Shown: positions 1 to 9,054, counted from the first letter of the stretch. The stretch: 64,000 nucleotides of DNA from an uncultured Oleiphilus sp. (GCA_913020245.1 CAJWAD010000004.1:1-64000); one strand, 5' to 3'. Notes: a model not told the origin generated them from the letters alone. Numbers and translations: made by a program.

Positions 1-618
1 GCCTTGCCGGGTTTGACCGCGACGCAAGGTTTGTTCAACGTGGGTAAACCCAAAGAGGGCGAAACTATTATCGTAACCGGTGCAGCCGGTTCGGTCGGGT
101 CGATAGTCGGACAACTGGCGAAAGCAGAGGGCCTAAAGGTAATTGGCGTAGTGGGTACTGAGGAGAAAGCAGCTTGGATTGTCGACGAACTCGGCTTTGA
201 TGGGGCAATCAACTATAAATCTGATGACTTGGATGGTCAATTGGCTAAGTTGGCGCCAAACGGCATTGATTTATACTTTGAAAACACAGGTGGTCCGATA
301 CAGAATCTGATCTTCGAACGCATGAATGCCCATGGGCGGGTAATTGTATGCGGTATGATTGCGGATTATAGCAAAGAAGTACCTAGCCCCGGCCCTAACT
401 GGATTCCTATCATTAAAAAGCGTTTAACGATTCAGGGTTTCACTATGCCCGATCATTTTGGAGAAGTGCCCAGTTTACTAGCGAAACTGAGCACTTATGT
501 AATGTCTGGAAAAATAAAACATCGCTCACATATTCTTGAGGGTTTGGAATCGGCAATTGAGGGGCTAAATTTATTCTTTACCGGTGAAAATAAAGGGAAG
601 TTAATCGTTAAACTGTAA
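1..618 (+). CDS. NADP-dependent MDR-family oxidoreductase, C-terminal part
   Basis: The gene is cut by the left window edge: the frame is open from base 1 and the TTG at base 4 is an internal Leu. About 205 residues remain of a family usually about 335 long. The visible part is the Rossmann half of a zinc-free medium-chain dehydrogenase/reductase (curcumin/prostaglandin reductase or YncB type). A glycine-rich nucleotide loop (VTGAAGSVGSIVGQLAK) lies at residues 25-41, followed by the family motif YFENTGG and the segment GRVIVCGMI. Such enzymes reduce double bonds of alpha,beta-unsaturated ketones with NADPH in the cytoplasm. The substrate cannot be told from this fragment, and no neighbour points to a pathway. 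Confidence 0.85.
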   Translation, partial: ALPGLTATQGLFNVGKPKEGETIIVTGAAGSVGSIVGQLAKAEGLKVIGVVGTEEKAAWIVDELGFDGAINYKSDDLDGQLAKLAPNGIDLYFENTGGPIQNLIFERMNAHGRVIVCGMIADYSKEVPSPGPNWIPIIKKRLTIQGFTMPDHFGEVPSLLAKLSTYVMSGKIKHRSHILEGLESAIEGLNLFFTGENKGKLIVKL

Positions 619-696
619 ACATGATGGAGCCAACATAACATTGCGTATCTCGCTGATGTATCGAGGCTCCTATTCAGTGTTTCTACCTTGGTATAA

Positions 697-996
697 TTAC
701 GAGGTTTGCCACCAGCCGAGTTCAGATGCTTCATTTTCTGGGTGATTCCAACCGCCTCTGACCAGTTCATCGAGTATGAGCTCGGCGTCTAAGGTTTGTA
801 CAAACTTGGCAACTTTTAGCGCGTCGTCTTTGCTGATGTCGACGGCGTCATCCTCCTCTGCATTCGCATAACCAGACACCGACGATATGCGCCGTTTGTC
901 ACCCTCAGAGGCAATGGCGACCTCGAAGCAAATGTTGTTGTCCTCCAAAACATAGCCGAACTCTTTTTCTTGGGTGATTATTTTGTATTCACTCAT
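697..996 (-). CDS. Hypothetical small acidic protein (99 aa)
   Basis: A 99-residue acidic protein with no signal peptide or membrane segment, so probably cytoplasmic. The N-terminal half looks like beta strands (EFGYVLEDNNICFEVAIAS) and the C-terminal half like helix, ending in a Trp pair. I do not recognise the family. It stands alone between the oxidoreductase and the cpxP-like gene, convergent with the former. A complete frame with ordinary amino acid composition supports it as real, but the function is unknown. Confidence 0.55.
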   Translation of the reverse strand: MSEYKIITQEKEFGYVLEDNNICFEVAIASEGDKRRISSVSGYANAEEDDAVDISKDDALKVAKFVQTLDAELILDELVRGGWNHPENEASELGWWQTS

Positions 997-1187
997 GTTC
1001 CAATGAATTTCCTTACACGATCAAATTAATATTGATGGCTAACCGACTGCGTCTGCAGCGTTATAAGATTATTTGAGTACGATACTTTTACTAGGTTTGG
1101 CTTATTAAGCCTTCTTCTTGGTATGAATAGCAGCGCAGCTTAAAATGTTGTTTTATTCTGAGCTACTATTTGGTGGAAGTCATTTAA

Positions 1188-1634
1188 TTAATTTTGCTCA
1201 TGTTTTTGCATGCGCTTCAGTTTCCGCTGGATACGCTTATCGATAACCTGTTTTTGCTCAGGGGTTAACAGCGCATAAAGATCTTTACGGGCTTTTGCGA
1301 CAATATTGAGGCGCTCTACAACTTGCTCACCGGCCTGTCGGGCAGTTTCGTCGGCTTGTGCAATAAAATCAGGATCGTCAGGATTTAGCACGAGTAGCTT
1401 TTTCATCATCCCCCCGCGCTTATCCGATTTTGCCGGCAAGGCATCGAGAATACGTTGTGTTTCAAGTTCTTGCTGTTCAGTAAGTTCCACACTATCCAGC
1501 ATTTTTTCCAGTACTCTATAACGTCCATTTTGATCGCCAGACGGGCCCGCAAAAGACAGCATTGCAGTCGATACCAAAACAGTTCCAGCGATGCTAAGCG
1601 CCATTGCTTTTTTTGATTTAAGTGTGATTTTCAT
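1188..1634 (-). CDS. CpxP/Spy-like periplasmic LTXXQ protein
   Basis: A 148-residue secreted protein. The N terminus has a charged stretch, a hydrophobic core and a likely signal-peptidase site after SFA near residue 29. The mature part is helical and basic, with two LTxxQ-type motifs (LTEQQ near residue 51 and LTPEQ near residue 124). These are the signature of the Spy/CpxP family of periplasmic chaperones and stress-sensor inhibitors. It is transcribed divergently from an OmpR-type regulator and its kinase, the arrangement of cpxP with cpxRA in enterobacteria. By analogy it would restrain the sensor kinase until misfolded envelope protein titrates it away. It could instead be a metal-responsive Spy-like protein. 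Confidence 0.75.
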   Translation of the reverse strand: MKITLKSKKAMALSIAGTVLVSTAMLSFAGPSGDQNGRYRVLEKMLDSVELTEQQELETQRILDALPAKSDKRGGMMKKLLVLNPDDPDFIAQADETARQAGEQVVERLNIVAKARKDLYALLTPEQKQVIDKRIQRKLKRMQKHEQN

Positions 1635-1692
1635 GTGTTATTTTCTCCAACTAATTTACATAATTATTCGTGGCTTAACGAATGCGATCAGT

Positions 1693-1744
1693 GTAAGTGT
1701 TGATTTGTAAAAGGTGGGTCTAGAGAATGTAAAGCTTGTGTAAA
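1693..1744. promoter_or_regulatory. Cluster of GTAAA boxes (CpxR-like operator)
   Basis: In the divergent intergenic region, GTAAA occurs at 1707-1711, 1729-1733 and 1740-1744, with a near match GTAAG at 1693-1697. The last two are 11 bp apart and the first lies 22 bp further away, so all three sit on one face of the helix. The known CpxR box is two GTAAA half-sites separated by about 4-8 bases; the 1729/1740 pair has a 6-base spacer. This suggests autoregulation of the two-component system and control of the cpxP-like gene. Confidence 0.6.
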
Positions 1745-1811
1745 GTTCCTCAAGTGCGCAGTTTGCTATGCTAGGCTGCATCCAACTTATTGTTAGAAGA
1801 TAAGGTGCAAG

Positions 1812-2516
1812 GTGAAAAACATTCTGCTCATAGAGGATGATCAAGAAATAAATGATCTGCTCTCAGAATTACTGATAAACGATGGCTTTCGTGTAAGTCA
1901 GTGCTTTGATGGTGAGCGCGGCGAGCAACAGATATTGTTGAATGTGTGCGATTTGATCGTACTCGACATCATGCTGCCAAAGAAGAATGGCCTAGATGTG
2001 CTGCGTGATGTACGCGGTAAAGTAGACACGCCTATTATTATGTTAACAGCGAAAGGCGAAGATATTGATCGTATTATTGGATTAGAAATGGGCGCGGATG
2101 ATTATTTACCGAAGCCATTTAATCCGAGAGAGTTGATCGCGCGCATTAAAGCGCAATTGCGTCGAAAGTCCCTTTATGAAAAGCCCGACGATACCTTACA
2201 GGCTCTGGTCTTTGGTGCACTGCATATCGAACGTAAATCGCGCACAGTCAAATATAATAATACGCCCATCAACTTAACGAGCACTGAATATGCACTACTG
2301 GTTGAGTTGGTGAGTCATCAAGGCGAAATTGTCGCCAAAGATACCTTAAGTGAACTGGTATTAGGACGACGCGTGATGCAATACGATCGAGCGATTGATA
2401 TGCATATGAGTAACCTGCGTAAAAAGCTCCCCCAAGTATCATTTAAAACGGTACGCGGTGTCGGTTATATACTCGATATGATGGGCCCCTTAGCTACGAA
2501 TCAGAGCAAATCATGA
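1812..2516 (+). CDS. cpxR: OmpR-family response regulator, CpxR-like
   Basis: A 234-residue regulator with an N-terminal receiver domain (acidic pair E8/D9/D10, phospho-acceptor D52 in VLDIMLP, conserved Lys in LPKPFN) and a C-terminal winged-helix DNA-binding domain. The segment LGRRVMQYDRAIDMHMSNLR in the effector domain is much closer to CpxR than to PhoB or OmpR. The start is GTG, preceded by AAGATAAGG. The stop overlaps the start of the kinase gene by 4 bases, so the two are translationally coupled. With the divergent cpxP-like gene and the GTAAA boxes, this points to an envelope stress response. Confidence 0.85.
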   Translation: MKNILLIEDDQEINDLLSELLINDGFRVSQCFDGERGEQQILLNVCDLIVLDIMLPKKNGLDVLRDVRGKVDTPIIMLTAKGEDIDRIIGLEMGADDYLPKPFNPRELIARIKAQLRRKSLYEKPDDTLQALVFGALHIERKSRTVKYNNTPINLTSTEYALLVELVSHQGEIVAKDTLSELVLGRRVMQYDRAIDMHMSNLRKKLPQVSFKTVRGVGYILDMMGPLATNQSKS

Positions 2517-3877
2517 GATCGTTTTTGGATTCGGTCCGGCATAAGCTCATTTGGAAAGTGTTTGGCATCTTCTGGCTCACCACTATTACGGTAGGGGTTG
2601 CCAATATTTTGATCACAAAACAAATTGTGCAAAGTGAATCGCGCATTGAGTATTTAAATCAAACGCTGCAGCGATTGGCTTCCGACGGGGTAGAAGTCTA
2701 TGAGACGCAAGGCCCTCGTGCCTTAACGTCTTGGTACAAGCGCACCTTTCGCCGAGAGGAACTGCGCGTGATGCTCCTCGATAAGCAGGATAAACCGCTC
2801 GCGCTACCACCACGATGGCGTAAACTTGAACGCCATACTGCCGACAAGCCGATCCCCTCTGCTTATTATACGCTGTTGCAGTCCCTAGAGCAGAAACCAA
2901 TCTCTGATTCGGGCAAGCGCTACAAATTACGTGTCTTACCTTCTGCGGAAACTGACGCGCTATATCGTCTGCCGGGGCCGCTTTATCTATATCGTTTGGG
3001 TATTAGCTTCATCATCATATTGGTGGGCTCATGGTGGTTATCGCGCTCAATTGCACGTCCCGTAAAAGTGCTCACTCGGGCAAGCCAATCGCTCGCCGAT
3101 GGTAATTTTAATACAAATGTTTCTTCAAAAATCGGAAGTCGGCGTGATGAGTTAGGTGAGCTCGCCGCGACCTTTGATGAGATGGCATCACGTATAGAAA
3201 AACTACTTGCCTCGCAACGCCAATTATTCAGTAATATTTCGCATGATATCCGTACCCCATTAACGCGCCAAAAGCTTGCGATCGAGTTAGCCCGAGAAGC
3301 CGCTGACCCGCGCCCAATGCTCGATAAGTTGGAGCAACAAAACCAACATATCGAGCATCTCATTGATAATCTGCTCAATTTTTTCCGATTGGATAGCCAG
3401 CAATCACTTGAAAAAAAACCTGTGCAGTTAGATGGTCTGCTGAAGGCCTGTTTAGAAAACGCCTACATCGAAATGGAGGCTAAGTCGTTGCACTTATGCA
3501 CTCATATTGATTCAGGCCTGACCATAAAGGGCGACGCGACTTTGTTAGCGCGAGCTTTTGACAACTTACTCGCAAATGCGATGAAGTATGCACCTACTTT
3601 TTCTGAAATTAATATGCAGGCAAGCAGGGTCGGCCCGATAATCCGAATCGATATACGGGATCAAGGGCCGGGTATCCCAGAGACAGACCTAAAAAAAGTA
3701 ATCGAAGCGTTTTATCGATCGGACAGCAGTCGAGGTGCAGCAACGGGTGGTTATGGCTTGGGCTTAGCCATCGTGGATAAAATTTTGAAACAACACAATG
3801 GGGTGCTTGCACTCGCCAATGCTGCGCCAACGGGATTAATCGCAACGGTTAGTTTTTCTGTTCAAGAGTTGGTCTAA
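2513..3877 (+). CDS. cpxA: Sensor histidine kinase, CpxA-like
   Basis: A 454-residue inner-membrane kinase. TM1 spans about residues 12-35, a periplasmic sensor of about 125 residues follows, and TM2 spans about 162-178. Then come a HAMP domain, the dimerisation/phosphoacceptor helix (SHDIRTPLTR, His 244), and an ATPase domain with an N-box (FDNLLANAMKYA) and a G2 box (GGYGLGLAIVDK). It overlaps the regulator gene by 4 bases and is its obvious partner. By family knowledge it phosphorylates CpxR on envelope stress and otherwise acts as its phosphatase. The periplasmic part is moderately diverged, so the signal may differ from E. coli. Confidence 0.85.
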   Translation: MRSFLDSVRHKLIWKVFGIFWLTTITVGVANILITKQIVQSESRIEYLNQTLQRLASDGVEVYETQGPRALTSWYKRTFRREELRVMLLDKQDKPLALPPRWRKLERHTADKPIPSAYYTLLQSLEQKPISDSGKRYKLRVLPSAETDALYRLPGPLYLYRLGISFIIILVGSWWLSRSIARPVKVLTRASQSLADGNFNTNVSSKIGSRRDELGELAATFDEMASRIEKLLASQRQLFSNISHDIRTPLTRQKLAIELAREAADPRPMLDKLEQQNQHIEHLIDNLLNFFRLDSQQSLEKKPVQLDGLLKACLENAYIEMEAKSLHLCTHIDSGLTIKGDATLLARAFDNLLANAMKYAPTFSEINMQASRVGPIIRIDIRDQGPGIPETDLKKVIEAFYRSDSSRGAATGGYGLGLAIVDKILKQHNGVLALANAAPTGLIATVSFSVQELV

Positions 3878-4001
3878 ATCTGCACAGTATATCGCATTGC
3901 GTTTTAGCCTGGTGTTGTTGTGTGCTAGCCCTTGCCTCTATTTCCGGTATACTTTTGTTTATAAAAAGAACGGCCACTAACGCGCCGAGAGGGAGAGCAC
4001 C

Positions 4002-4985
4002 ATGACTCAATCAGTGACCACACGTCCAGAACCTAATCTTCAACGAAAATCGGCCATCGCTTATGCCGGTGCGAGAGACTATACCGGCCATGTAGATATC
4101 AAGCCCATCGCCGGCTTCGACCTAAACCGGACGATCTTCCAAACCTTAGAGAGTCCGATTGCCCGTTACATCATGACGCAGCGGGTCGGCAAGCATATTG
4201 ATTGGCATACAGACACCGCAGGGCAAGTTCAAACGGCTTATGCGTCGGCGACGGAGTCGCTTGAGTTGCCTGAGGTATCGCCTGCCTTGATGGATTTCCT
4301 CGTCACCGAATGCAATTTTGATGTTGAGCATGCCGATGGGTCCTTTCTCGATCATCTCTATTTCTGCTTTGAATATACACTTAAGTATTACCCTCAGGGT
4401 CTACCCTTAGTGATGCTGTTGCATAGTATCTTGGGCACCGGTACCAATACGTTTGCGATGAGTGCTGATAAAATCCCAGCACTGCAGGCATTGATGACTG
4501 AACAAGAATGGGTTCAGACAGAGGCGTTCCCCTCTGTCTTACGACTGCTCTACGATGGCGGCTTGCGGCGTGAGCTTTGGCAGAACCTAGGGCGGGATAT
4601 TCGTTCTATTTCTATGCAGCGCGTAATTGATAACGCGCCGATCTCGCTAACCGGAGACGAATTTTGGGAGGCTATGAACTATCAACTTATTCATTTGGTA
4701 GATTTTATGCCGGTCGCAAACTGGGCAGTACATCAAAATGATACCTCCTACATTCTTTTTCGGGACGTCTACTCCCTGATGAATCAGGCGGCTAAGCGAC
4801 ATGCTGAAGTGACTTATAATGGGCCGGAAGGTAGGTCCTCACTCGAGTGTGAGGAAGTCACGATGGGCGGATGGCTCGCGACTAAGGTGCCGGTGTCCCT
4901 AGCTGAAAAAATGGCTGCCAAGTCTGTGAGGCGATTTTCTGAGATGTGTGGTCATAGTCTCGACTATGCGATTGAATGGGCTTAA
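4002..4985 (+). CDS. Conserved hypothetical protein (327 aa)
   Basis: A complete 327-residue frame with a strong ribosome site (GAGGGAGAG) ahead of the ATG. There is no signal peptide or clear membrane helix, so a soluble cytoplasmic protein is likely. The sequence is rich in aromatic and acidic residues, with motifs such as KHIDWHTD near 63-70 and LHSILGTGTNTF near 140-152. I do not recognise the family and cannot assign a function. It is followed by an independent gene with its own upstream region and does not form an obvious operon. Confidence 0.6.
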   Translation: MTQSVTTRPEPNLQRKSAIAYAGARDYTGHVDIKPIAGFDLNRTIFQTLESPIARYIMTQRVGKHIDWHTDTAGQVQTAYASATESLELPEVSPALMDFLVTECNFDVEHADGSFLDHLYFCFEYTLKYYPQGLPLVMLLHSILGTGTNTFAMSADKIPALQALMTEQEWVQTEAFPSVLRLLYDGGLRRELWQNLGRDIRSISMQRVIDNAPISLTGDEFWEAMNYQLIHLVDFMPVANWAVHQNDTSYILFRDVYSLMNQAAKRHAEVTYNGPEGRSSLECEEVTMGGWLATKVPVSLAEKMAAKSVRRFSEMCGHSLDYAIEWA

Positions 4986-5152
4986 CGGCAAGCGTCCGAC
5001 AAGGACTGTTCATTTTTTTATTGTCTTTTGAATCGGTTATTGCCGCAATATTATGCTTATGAAAGTCTGACGTAGACGTTTATATTGCTAATACGTAATT
5101 TTTTACTAAAATTAAACGGCGGTAATCCGTCTAGCCCATTAGGGAGTCCATT

Positions 5153-6274
5153 ATGCGTGTCTTGGCATCTAGTTTTTCCCGACGTTTTATTTTAAGTCTC
5201 TGTTTATTCTCATTCACACACAGTTCTTTCGCGTGCACTGCCATTAATTTAACGGCCAATGATGGCACCGTGATTGCCGGTAGAACAATGGAGTGGGCAT
5301 TTGATATGAAATGGGAATTGTCTGCCATCCCAAAAGGAACGGTCGTCGATGTCAGTGCGCCGTCCGAACTAAATTTACCGGAGAAAAAACTGTCTAGTAA
5401 TTATGCGTTTGTAGCTGTGGCACCAGCAATACTGAAAGGGCCGCCCGCTTTTCTGGAAGGTCAGAATGAGGCGGGACTTGGGCTCAGTGGTAACTTTCTG
5501 CCGGGTCTGACGGAATATCAAACAGTCACTACAGAGGATAAAAACTATGTTTCTATCCTAAATTTCGGAAGCTTAGTATTGGGTATGTTTAATACCGTTG
5601 ACGCAGTCAAAGCAGAATTACCCAGCTATAAAGTGTGGTTTGATCCAAATGAGGTGAAAGGTATTCCGACACCACCCTGGTTGCATTTTGTTATTACAGA
5701 CCGCAGTGGTGAAAGTATCGTGATTGAATTTGTCAAAGGCCAAATGGAGATCCATGACAATGTAGCAAATGTTCTAACAAATGCACCGACCTACGACTGG
5801 CACCTGTTAAATGCGAGAAATTATCTGTCGCTATCAGACCAAGGCGCATCACCGGTCATGTTAAATGGCGCAAACGTTACCAATATTGGCCAAGGTGGTG
5901 GGCTCCTCGGATTACCCGCAGATTACACCCCGCCTTCTCGTTTTATTAGAGCCGCCTACTTGAGTCGGTTTGCCACAAAGCCAGACACTAGCGCAGATGC
6001 CACACAGTTAATGGCCCACCTTTTAAACAATGTGGATATTCCACTCGGGGTTGCAAAGAGTATGGAGGGCGCACAAACGGTGTCTGATTACACGCAATGG
6101 GTGGCGATTAAGGACCTTTCGAACAATCAATTGAGAATTGCTGATTATGCGCATCGCACCAATTACATCCAAATAGATTTGAACCGAGTATTCCAGTCAA
6201 ACAAAGCGATGACTTGGCCGATACCTACCTTACCGTACCCAACTAATGACATGACTGCGCAACTCATCGACTAA
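5153..6274 (+). CDS. Secreted linear amide C-N hydrolase (choloylglycine hydrolase / penicillin V acylase family)
   Basis: A 373-residue Ntn hydrolase. A signal peptide ends at SSFA, which leaves Cys28 (ACTAINL) as the new N-terminal residue. In this family that Cys is the catalytic nucleophile exposed by processing. Other family features follow: GTVIAGRTMEW just after the Cys, the segment GLGLSGNFLPG, and NVLTNAPTYDWHL (the conserved Asn-Ala-Pro region) near residue 205. It would cleave amide bonds in the periplasm or outside. Relatives act on penicillin V, conjugated bile salts, or acyl-homoserine lactones, and the substrate here cannot be told. AGGGAG precedes the ATG. It is monocistronic. 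Confidence 0.85.
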   Translation: MRVLASSFSRRFILSLCLFSFTHSSFACTAINLTANDGTVIAGRTMEWAFDMKWELSAIPKGTVVDVSAPSELNLPEKKLSSNYAFVAVAPAILKGPPAFLEGQNEAGLGLSGNFLPGLTEYQTVTTEDKNYVSILNFGSLVLGMFNTVDAVKAELPSYKVWFDPNEVKGIPTPPWLHFVITDRSGESIVIEFVKGQMEIHDNVANVLTNAPTYDWHLLNARNYLSLSDQGASPVMLNGANVTNIGQGGGLLGLPADYTPPSRFIRAAYLSRFATKPDTSADATQLMAHLLNNVDIPLGVAKSMEGAQTVSDYTQWVAIKDLSNNQLRIADYAHRTNYIQIDLNRVFQSNKAMTWPIPTLPYPTNDMTAQLID

Positions 6275-6409
6275 GCGGATTTGGCATTTAATTAGTTCGG
6301 CACTTCATAGCGTTGTCTTGTTTTTAGAACAAGCCTACGTTCAAAGAGGCGACTACCCTACTGAGTGTGCTACAGTTGCCCGTAAATATAAAAAAGGGGA
6401 GCTCGCTCG

Positions 6410-7873
6410 ATGGGCCAAGATAATAAGATAAACGTACTCGATGCCTCGTGGTTAGCAGTAGATGCCGAAGATACGCCCATGCATGTTGGTAATTTGCAGA
6501 TTTTTTCGTTACCAGAAAAAGCATCTGACACGTTTTTGAGAGACGATGTTGCGCAAATGAAAGCAGCATCAAGCCTGGTCTCCCCCTGGAATAAAAAGTT
6601 AGCAAAACCAAGCTTACTGGGCCGTATGATTGCCCCGTCTTGGGTGGTTGATAAAGATATTGATCTTGATTACCACATTCGCCATTCTGCGTTACCCAAG
6701 CCCGGCGGCGAGCGAGAATTAGGTATTCTTATCTCACGCTTGCATTCTAATAGAATGGACTTTAAACGCCCCCTCTGGGAGTGCCATGTTATTGAGGGGT
6801 TGGAGAATAATCGATTCGCTATCTATACCAAAATGCATCACTCTCTGATTGACGGCATAAGCGGTGTTCGCTTGATGCAAAGAACGTTGTCTGAATCCCC
6901 CGATGATCTAGCAATGGGCCCTCCATGGTCAATTGCGCCGCCTAAGCGCAGTAAACGCGCACAAGACACAAGTGTACCGACTTGGCAGGGTGCGATTGAA
7001 CAGGCTATTGATGCGGTGAAAGAACAGGCCTCGAATACCCCTCAGTTAGTGACTGCGCTCGCCAAACTGGTGAGTGGTTCGATGTATGATCGCGAAGCCT
7101 TGGCGACGCCTTTCGTTGGTCCTAGTTCAATTATTAATGGACGTGTGCAACCTGCGCGACGTTTTGCAACGCAGCAATATTCGCTGGAGCGAATAAAAGC
7201 AATTGCTGAGGCAGCCGGCGCTTCGCTAAATGACATTGTGCTTTATTTGTGCGGCACCGCATTGCGTACCTTTTTGCTTGCAAAAGAGGCCTTGCCCGAT
7301 CAGCCATTAACGGCGGGGATACCTGTTAATATTCGTCCCGCGGATGATAGCGGCACCGGTACTGCCATCAGCTTTATGATAGCAAGTCTTGCCACTGACG
7401 AGGCCGATCCGAAGAAGCGTTTGGCGAAAATAAAAGAATCAACGCGCATTGCTAAAGAACACCTGCAAAGCCTCCCTCGTGCATCATTAACACAGTACAC
7501 GATGCTGATGATGGCGCCATACTCATTGCAGCTGCTCACGGGGTTAGGTGGGCGCATGCGACCGGCCTTTAACATTACAATTTCTAACGTGCCGGGGCCA
7601 AAAAATACTTTGTATTACAATGGCTCGAAACTTGAAGCGATGTATCCGGTTTCATTGATCGCACACGGCGGTGCCTTAAACATTACCTGTTTAAGTTATG
7701 ATGGCTCGCTCAATTTTGGCTACACAGGTTGCCGGGATTCGCTACCAAGCATGCAAAATCTGGCCGTCTTCTCAGGCGAAGCCTTAGACGAGTTAGAGAC
7801 CTTGGTAAAGGCGCCGGTGAAAAAGGCGACTCGAAAGCCTGCAAGGAAAGCCGCGGTGTCAAAGGTAAAGTAA
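6410..7873 (+). CDS. Wax ester synthase / diacylglycerol acyltransferase (WS/DGAT)
   Basis: A 487-residue enzyme of the bacterial WS/DGAT family. The catalytic motif HHxxxDG is intact (H143, H144, D148, G149 in HHSLIDG). The start region (LDASWLAVDAEDTPMHVG) and the later segment NITISNVPGP near residue 390 are family hallmarks. It joins fatty acyl-CoA to fatty alcohols or diacylglycerol, making storage wax esters or triacylglycerol at the membrane and lipid-body surface. The last 20 residues form a Lys/Arg/Ala-rich tail (KKATRKPARKAAVSK), not typical of the family core. GGGGAG lies 9 bases before the ATG. Confidence 0.92.
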   Translation: MGQDNKINVLDASWLAVDAEDTPMHVGNLQIFSLPEKASDTFLRDDVAQMKAASSLVSPWNKKLAKPSLLGRMIAPSWVVDKDIDLDYHIRHSALPKPGGERELGILISRLHSNRMDFKRPLWECHVIEGLENNRFAIYTKMHHSLIDGISGVRLMQRTLSESPDDLAMGPPWSIAPPKRSKRAQDTSVPTWQGAIEQAIDAVKEQASNTPQLVTALAKLVSGSMYDREALATPFVGPSSIINGRVQPARRFATQQYSLERIKAIAEAAGASLNDIVLYLCGTALRTFLLAKEALPDQPLTAGIPVNIRPADDSGTGTAISFMIASLATDEADPKKRLAKIKESTRIAKEHLQSLPRASLTQYTMLMMAPYSLQLLTGLGGRMRPAFNITISNVPGPKNTLYYNGSKLEAMYPVSLIAHGGALNITCLSYDGSLNFGYTGCRDSLPSMQNLAVFSGEALDELETLVKAPVKKATRKPARKAAVSKVK

Positions 7874-7908
7874 GAGTAAAAAATATACACCCGTATAGAT
7901 CAGTGAAT

Positions 7909-7938
7909 GGTTTATTAAATATACGCGTTTAATAAACC
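7909..7938. terminator. 11-bp hairpin between convergent genes
   Basis: A perfect 11-bp stem (GGTTTATTAAA / TTTAATAAACC) with an 8-base loop lies just after the wax ester synthase gene and before the convergent gene. The stem is AT-rich and has no following T-run on either strand, so it may be a bidirectional terminator or a processing site rather than a classical intrinsic terminator. Confidence 0.45.
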
Positions 7939-8022
7939 AGCCTTTACGCTGCGATATAATATTTGAGATAAGTAACCGCTTACTCACTTTATAAGGTATT
8001 GATGTCAAAGTTTTTGTTAATA

Positions 8023-8466
8023 TTAACGCTCAAAGGCTGTGTTGTTGTGTTCAACAGTGCGACCGTTGTCATGGCTAAAAATGGGTTGCTGGTAATCGAT
8101 CGGTGGCGGCAAAATAATACTACTCTCGCGGATCCGCTCGTCATCCGTGCGCCCCTGATTATCATTAGCTAAGGCCGTGTCGGTATTCAGTTGTTTCCCT
8201 TCGTTTTCTGAAACGATTTGAAACGCGGGTTTTGCACCCTTTTCGCGTTGCATTGTTGGGGCGCTTTGCAAGGCGCCACCTATTGCGGCGTTCGATAATT
8301 CTTCACTGCTAATTTCTTGCATGGGAAAGTCAGCGATGGTTGATTTTCCCTTCGTCGAGAATCCAAAATCTAATTCTTGTGCCCAGGGGTCACCATCCTC
8401 TGCTAAGGTCGGTGACACTGACATGAGCGCGAATAAAAAGCCGCAAAGCGAGAAGAGTATGCGCAT
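8023..8466 (-). CDS. Hypothetical exported protein (147 aa)
   Basis: A 147-residue protein with a clear signal peptide (MRILFSLCGFLFALMSVSP, likely cleavage after TLA near residue 22). The mature part is polar, low in structure-forming residues and rich in Asn, Gln and Glu, suggesting a partly disordered periplasmic or secreted protein. It starts 5 bases after the greB stop codon, so the two are probably co-transcribed. I recognise no family. Confidence 0.6.
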   Translation of the reverse strand: MRILFSLCGFLFALMSVSPTLAEDGDPWAQELDFGFSTKGKSTIADFPMQEISSEELSNAAIGGALQSAPTMQREKGAKPAFQIVSENEGKQLNTDTALANDNQGRTDDERIRESSIILPPPIDYQQPIFSHDNGRTVEHNNTAFER

Positions 8467-8471
8467 AAACC

Positions 8472-8975
8472 TTACTTATAACGAATTTCACTAATAGTGT
8501 ACTCAATTTCCCCATGCTCTTGTGCGATGTCTATCTCATCATCTAATGCTCTGCCAATGAGGCGGCGGCTAAATGGTGAGTCTATACTGATATACCCTTT
8601 GCTTAGGTCGAATTCGTCGGCCCCGACGATGCGATAGGTTATGCGATCATCCGGATTTTCGCAGTTTTCCAGTGTTACCCACGCACCAAAATATACTTTA
8701 TTGCTGTTTTCCGGGATCCGGTCAATGACTTCAATGTTATCGAGGCGCTTGGTTAAAAAGCGCACGCGGCTATCGATTTCACGAAGCATTTTTTTACCAT
8801 AAATATATTCTGCATTTTCAGAACGATCACCCAAGGCAGCGGCTTCTGACACAGCTTGGGTGATTTTAGGACGTTTTACTTTCCACAAATACTGTAACTC
8901 GTCGCGCAATGCCTGCGCGCCTTCTGGTGTAATATATTTTGAGCTGGGTTTGCGAGGCGGACGATATCGAGACAT
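8472..8975 (-). CDS. greB: Transcription elongation factor GreB
   Basis: About 167 residues from the start MSRYRPPRKP, which matches the usual GreB beginning; an upstream in-frame Met at 8990 is less likely. The N-terminal coiled coil carries the acidic tip (ALGDRSENAEYIYGK, with D-x-x-E-N) that inserts into the RNA polymerase secondary channel and stimulates transcript cleavage. The C-terminal FKBP-like domain begins near residue 85 (YFGAWVTL). The YIYGKK variant in the coiled coil and the basic N terminus favour GreB over GreA. It rescues backtracked polymerase. Confidence 0.93.
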   Translation of the reverse strand: MSRYRPPRKPSSKYITPEGAQALRDELQYLWKVKRPKITQAVSEAAALGDRSENAEYIYGKKMLREIDSRVRFLTKRLDNIEVIDRIPENSNKVYFGAWVTLENCENPDDRITYRIVGADEFDLSKGYISIDSPFSRRLIGRALDDEIDIAQEHGEIEYTISEIRYK

Positions 8976-9054
8976 AGTAAAAACAATCAATTAATAGGTT
9001 GAAGAGCCTAGGCTTTATAAGTATCGTTCGATCCAAACTGGAATACGAGATTTA

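Noticed and set aside
2613..2900. Antisense frame within the cpxA-like gene (and many similar shadows, such as 53515-53874 and 54069-54413 in chpA)
   Set aside because: These frames run opposite strongly conserved genes, have no ribosome sites and no recognisable protein character.
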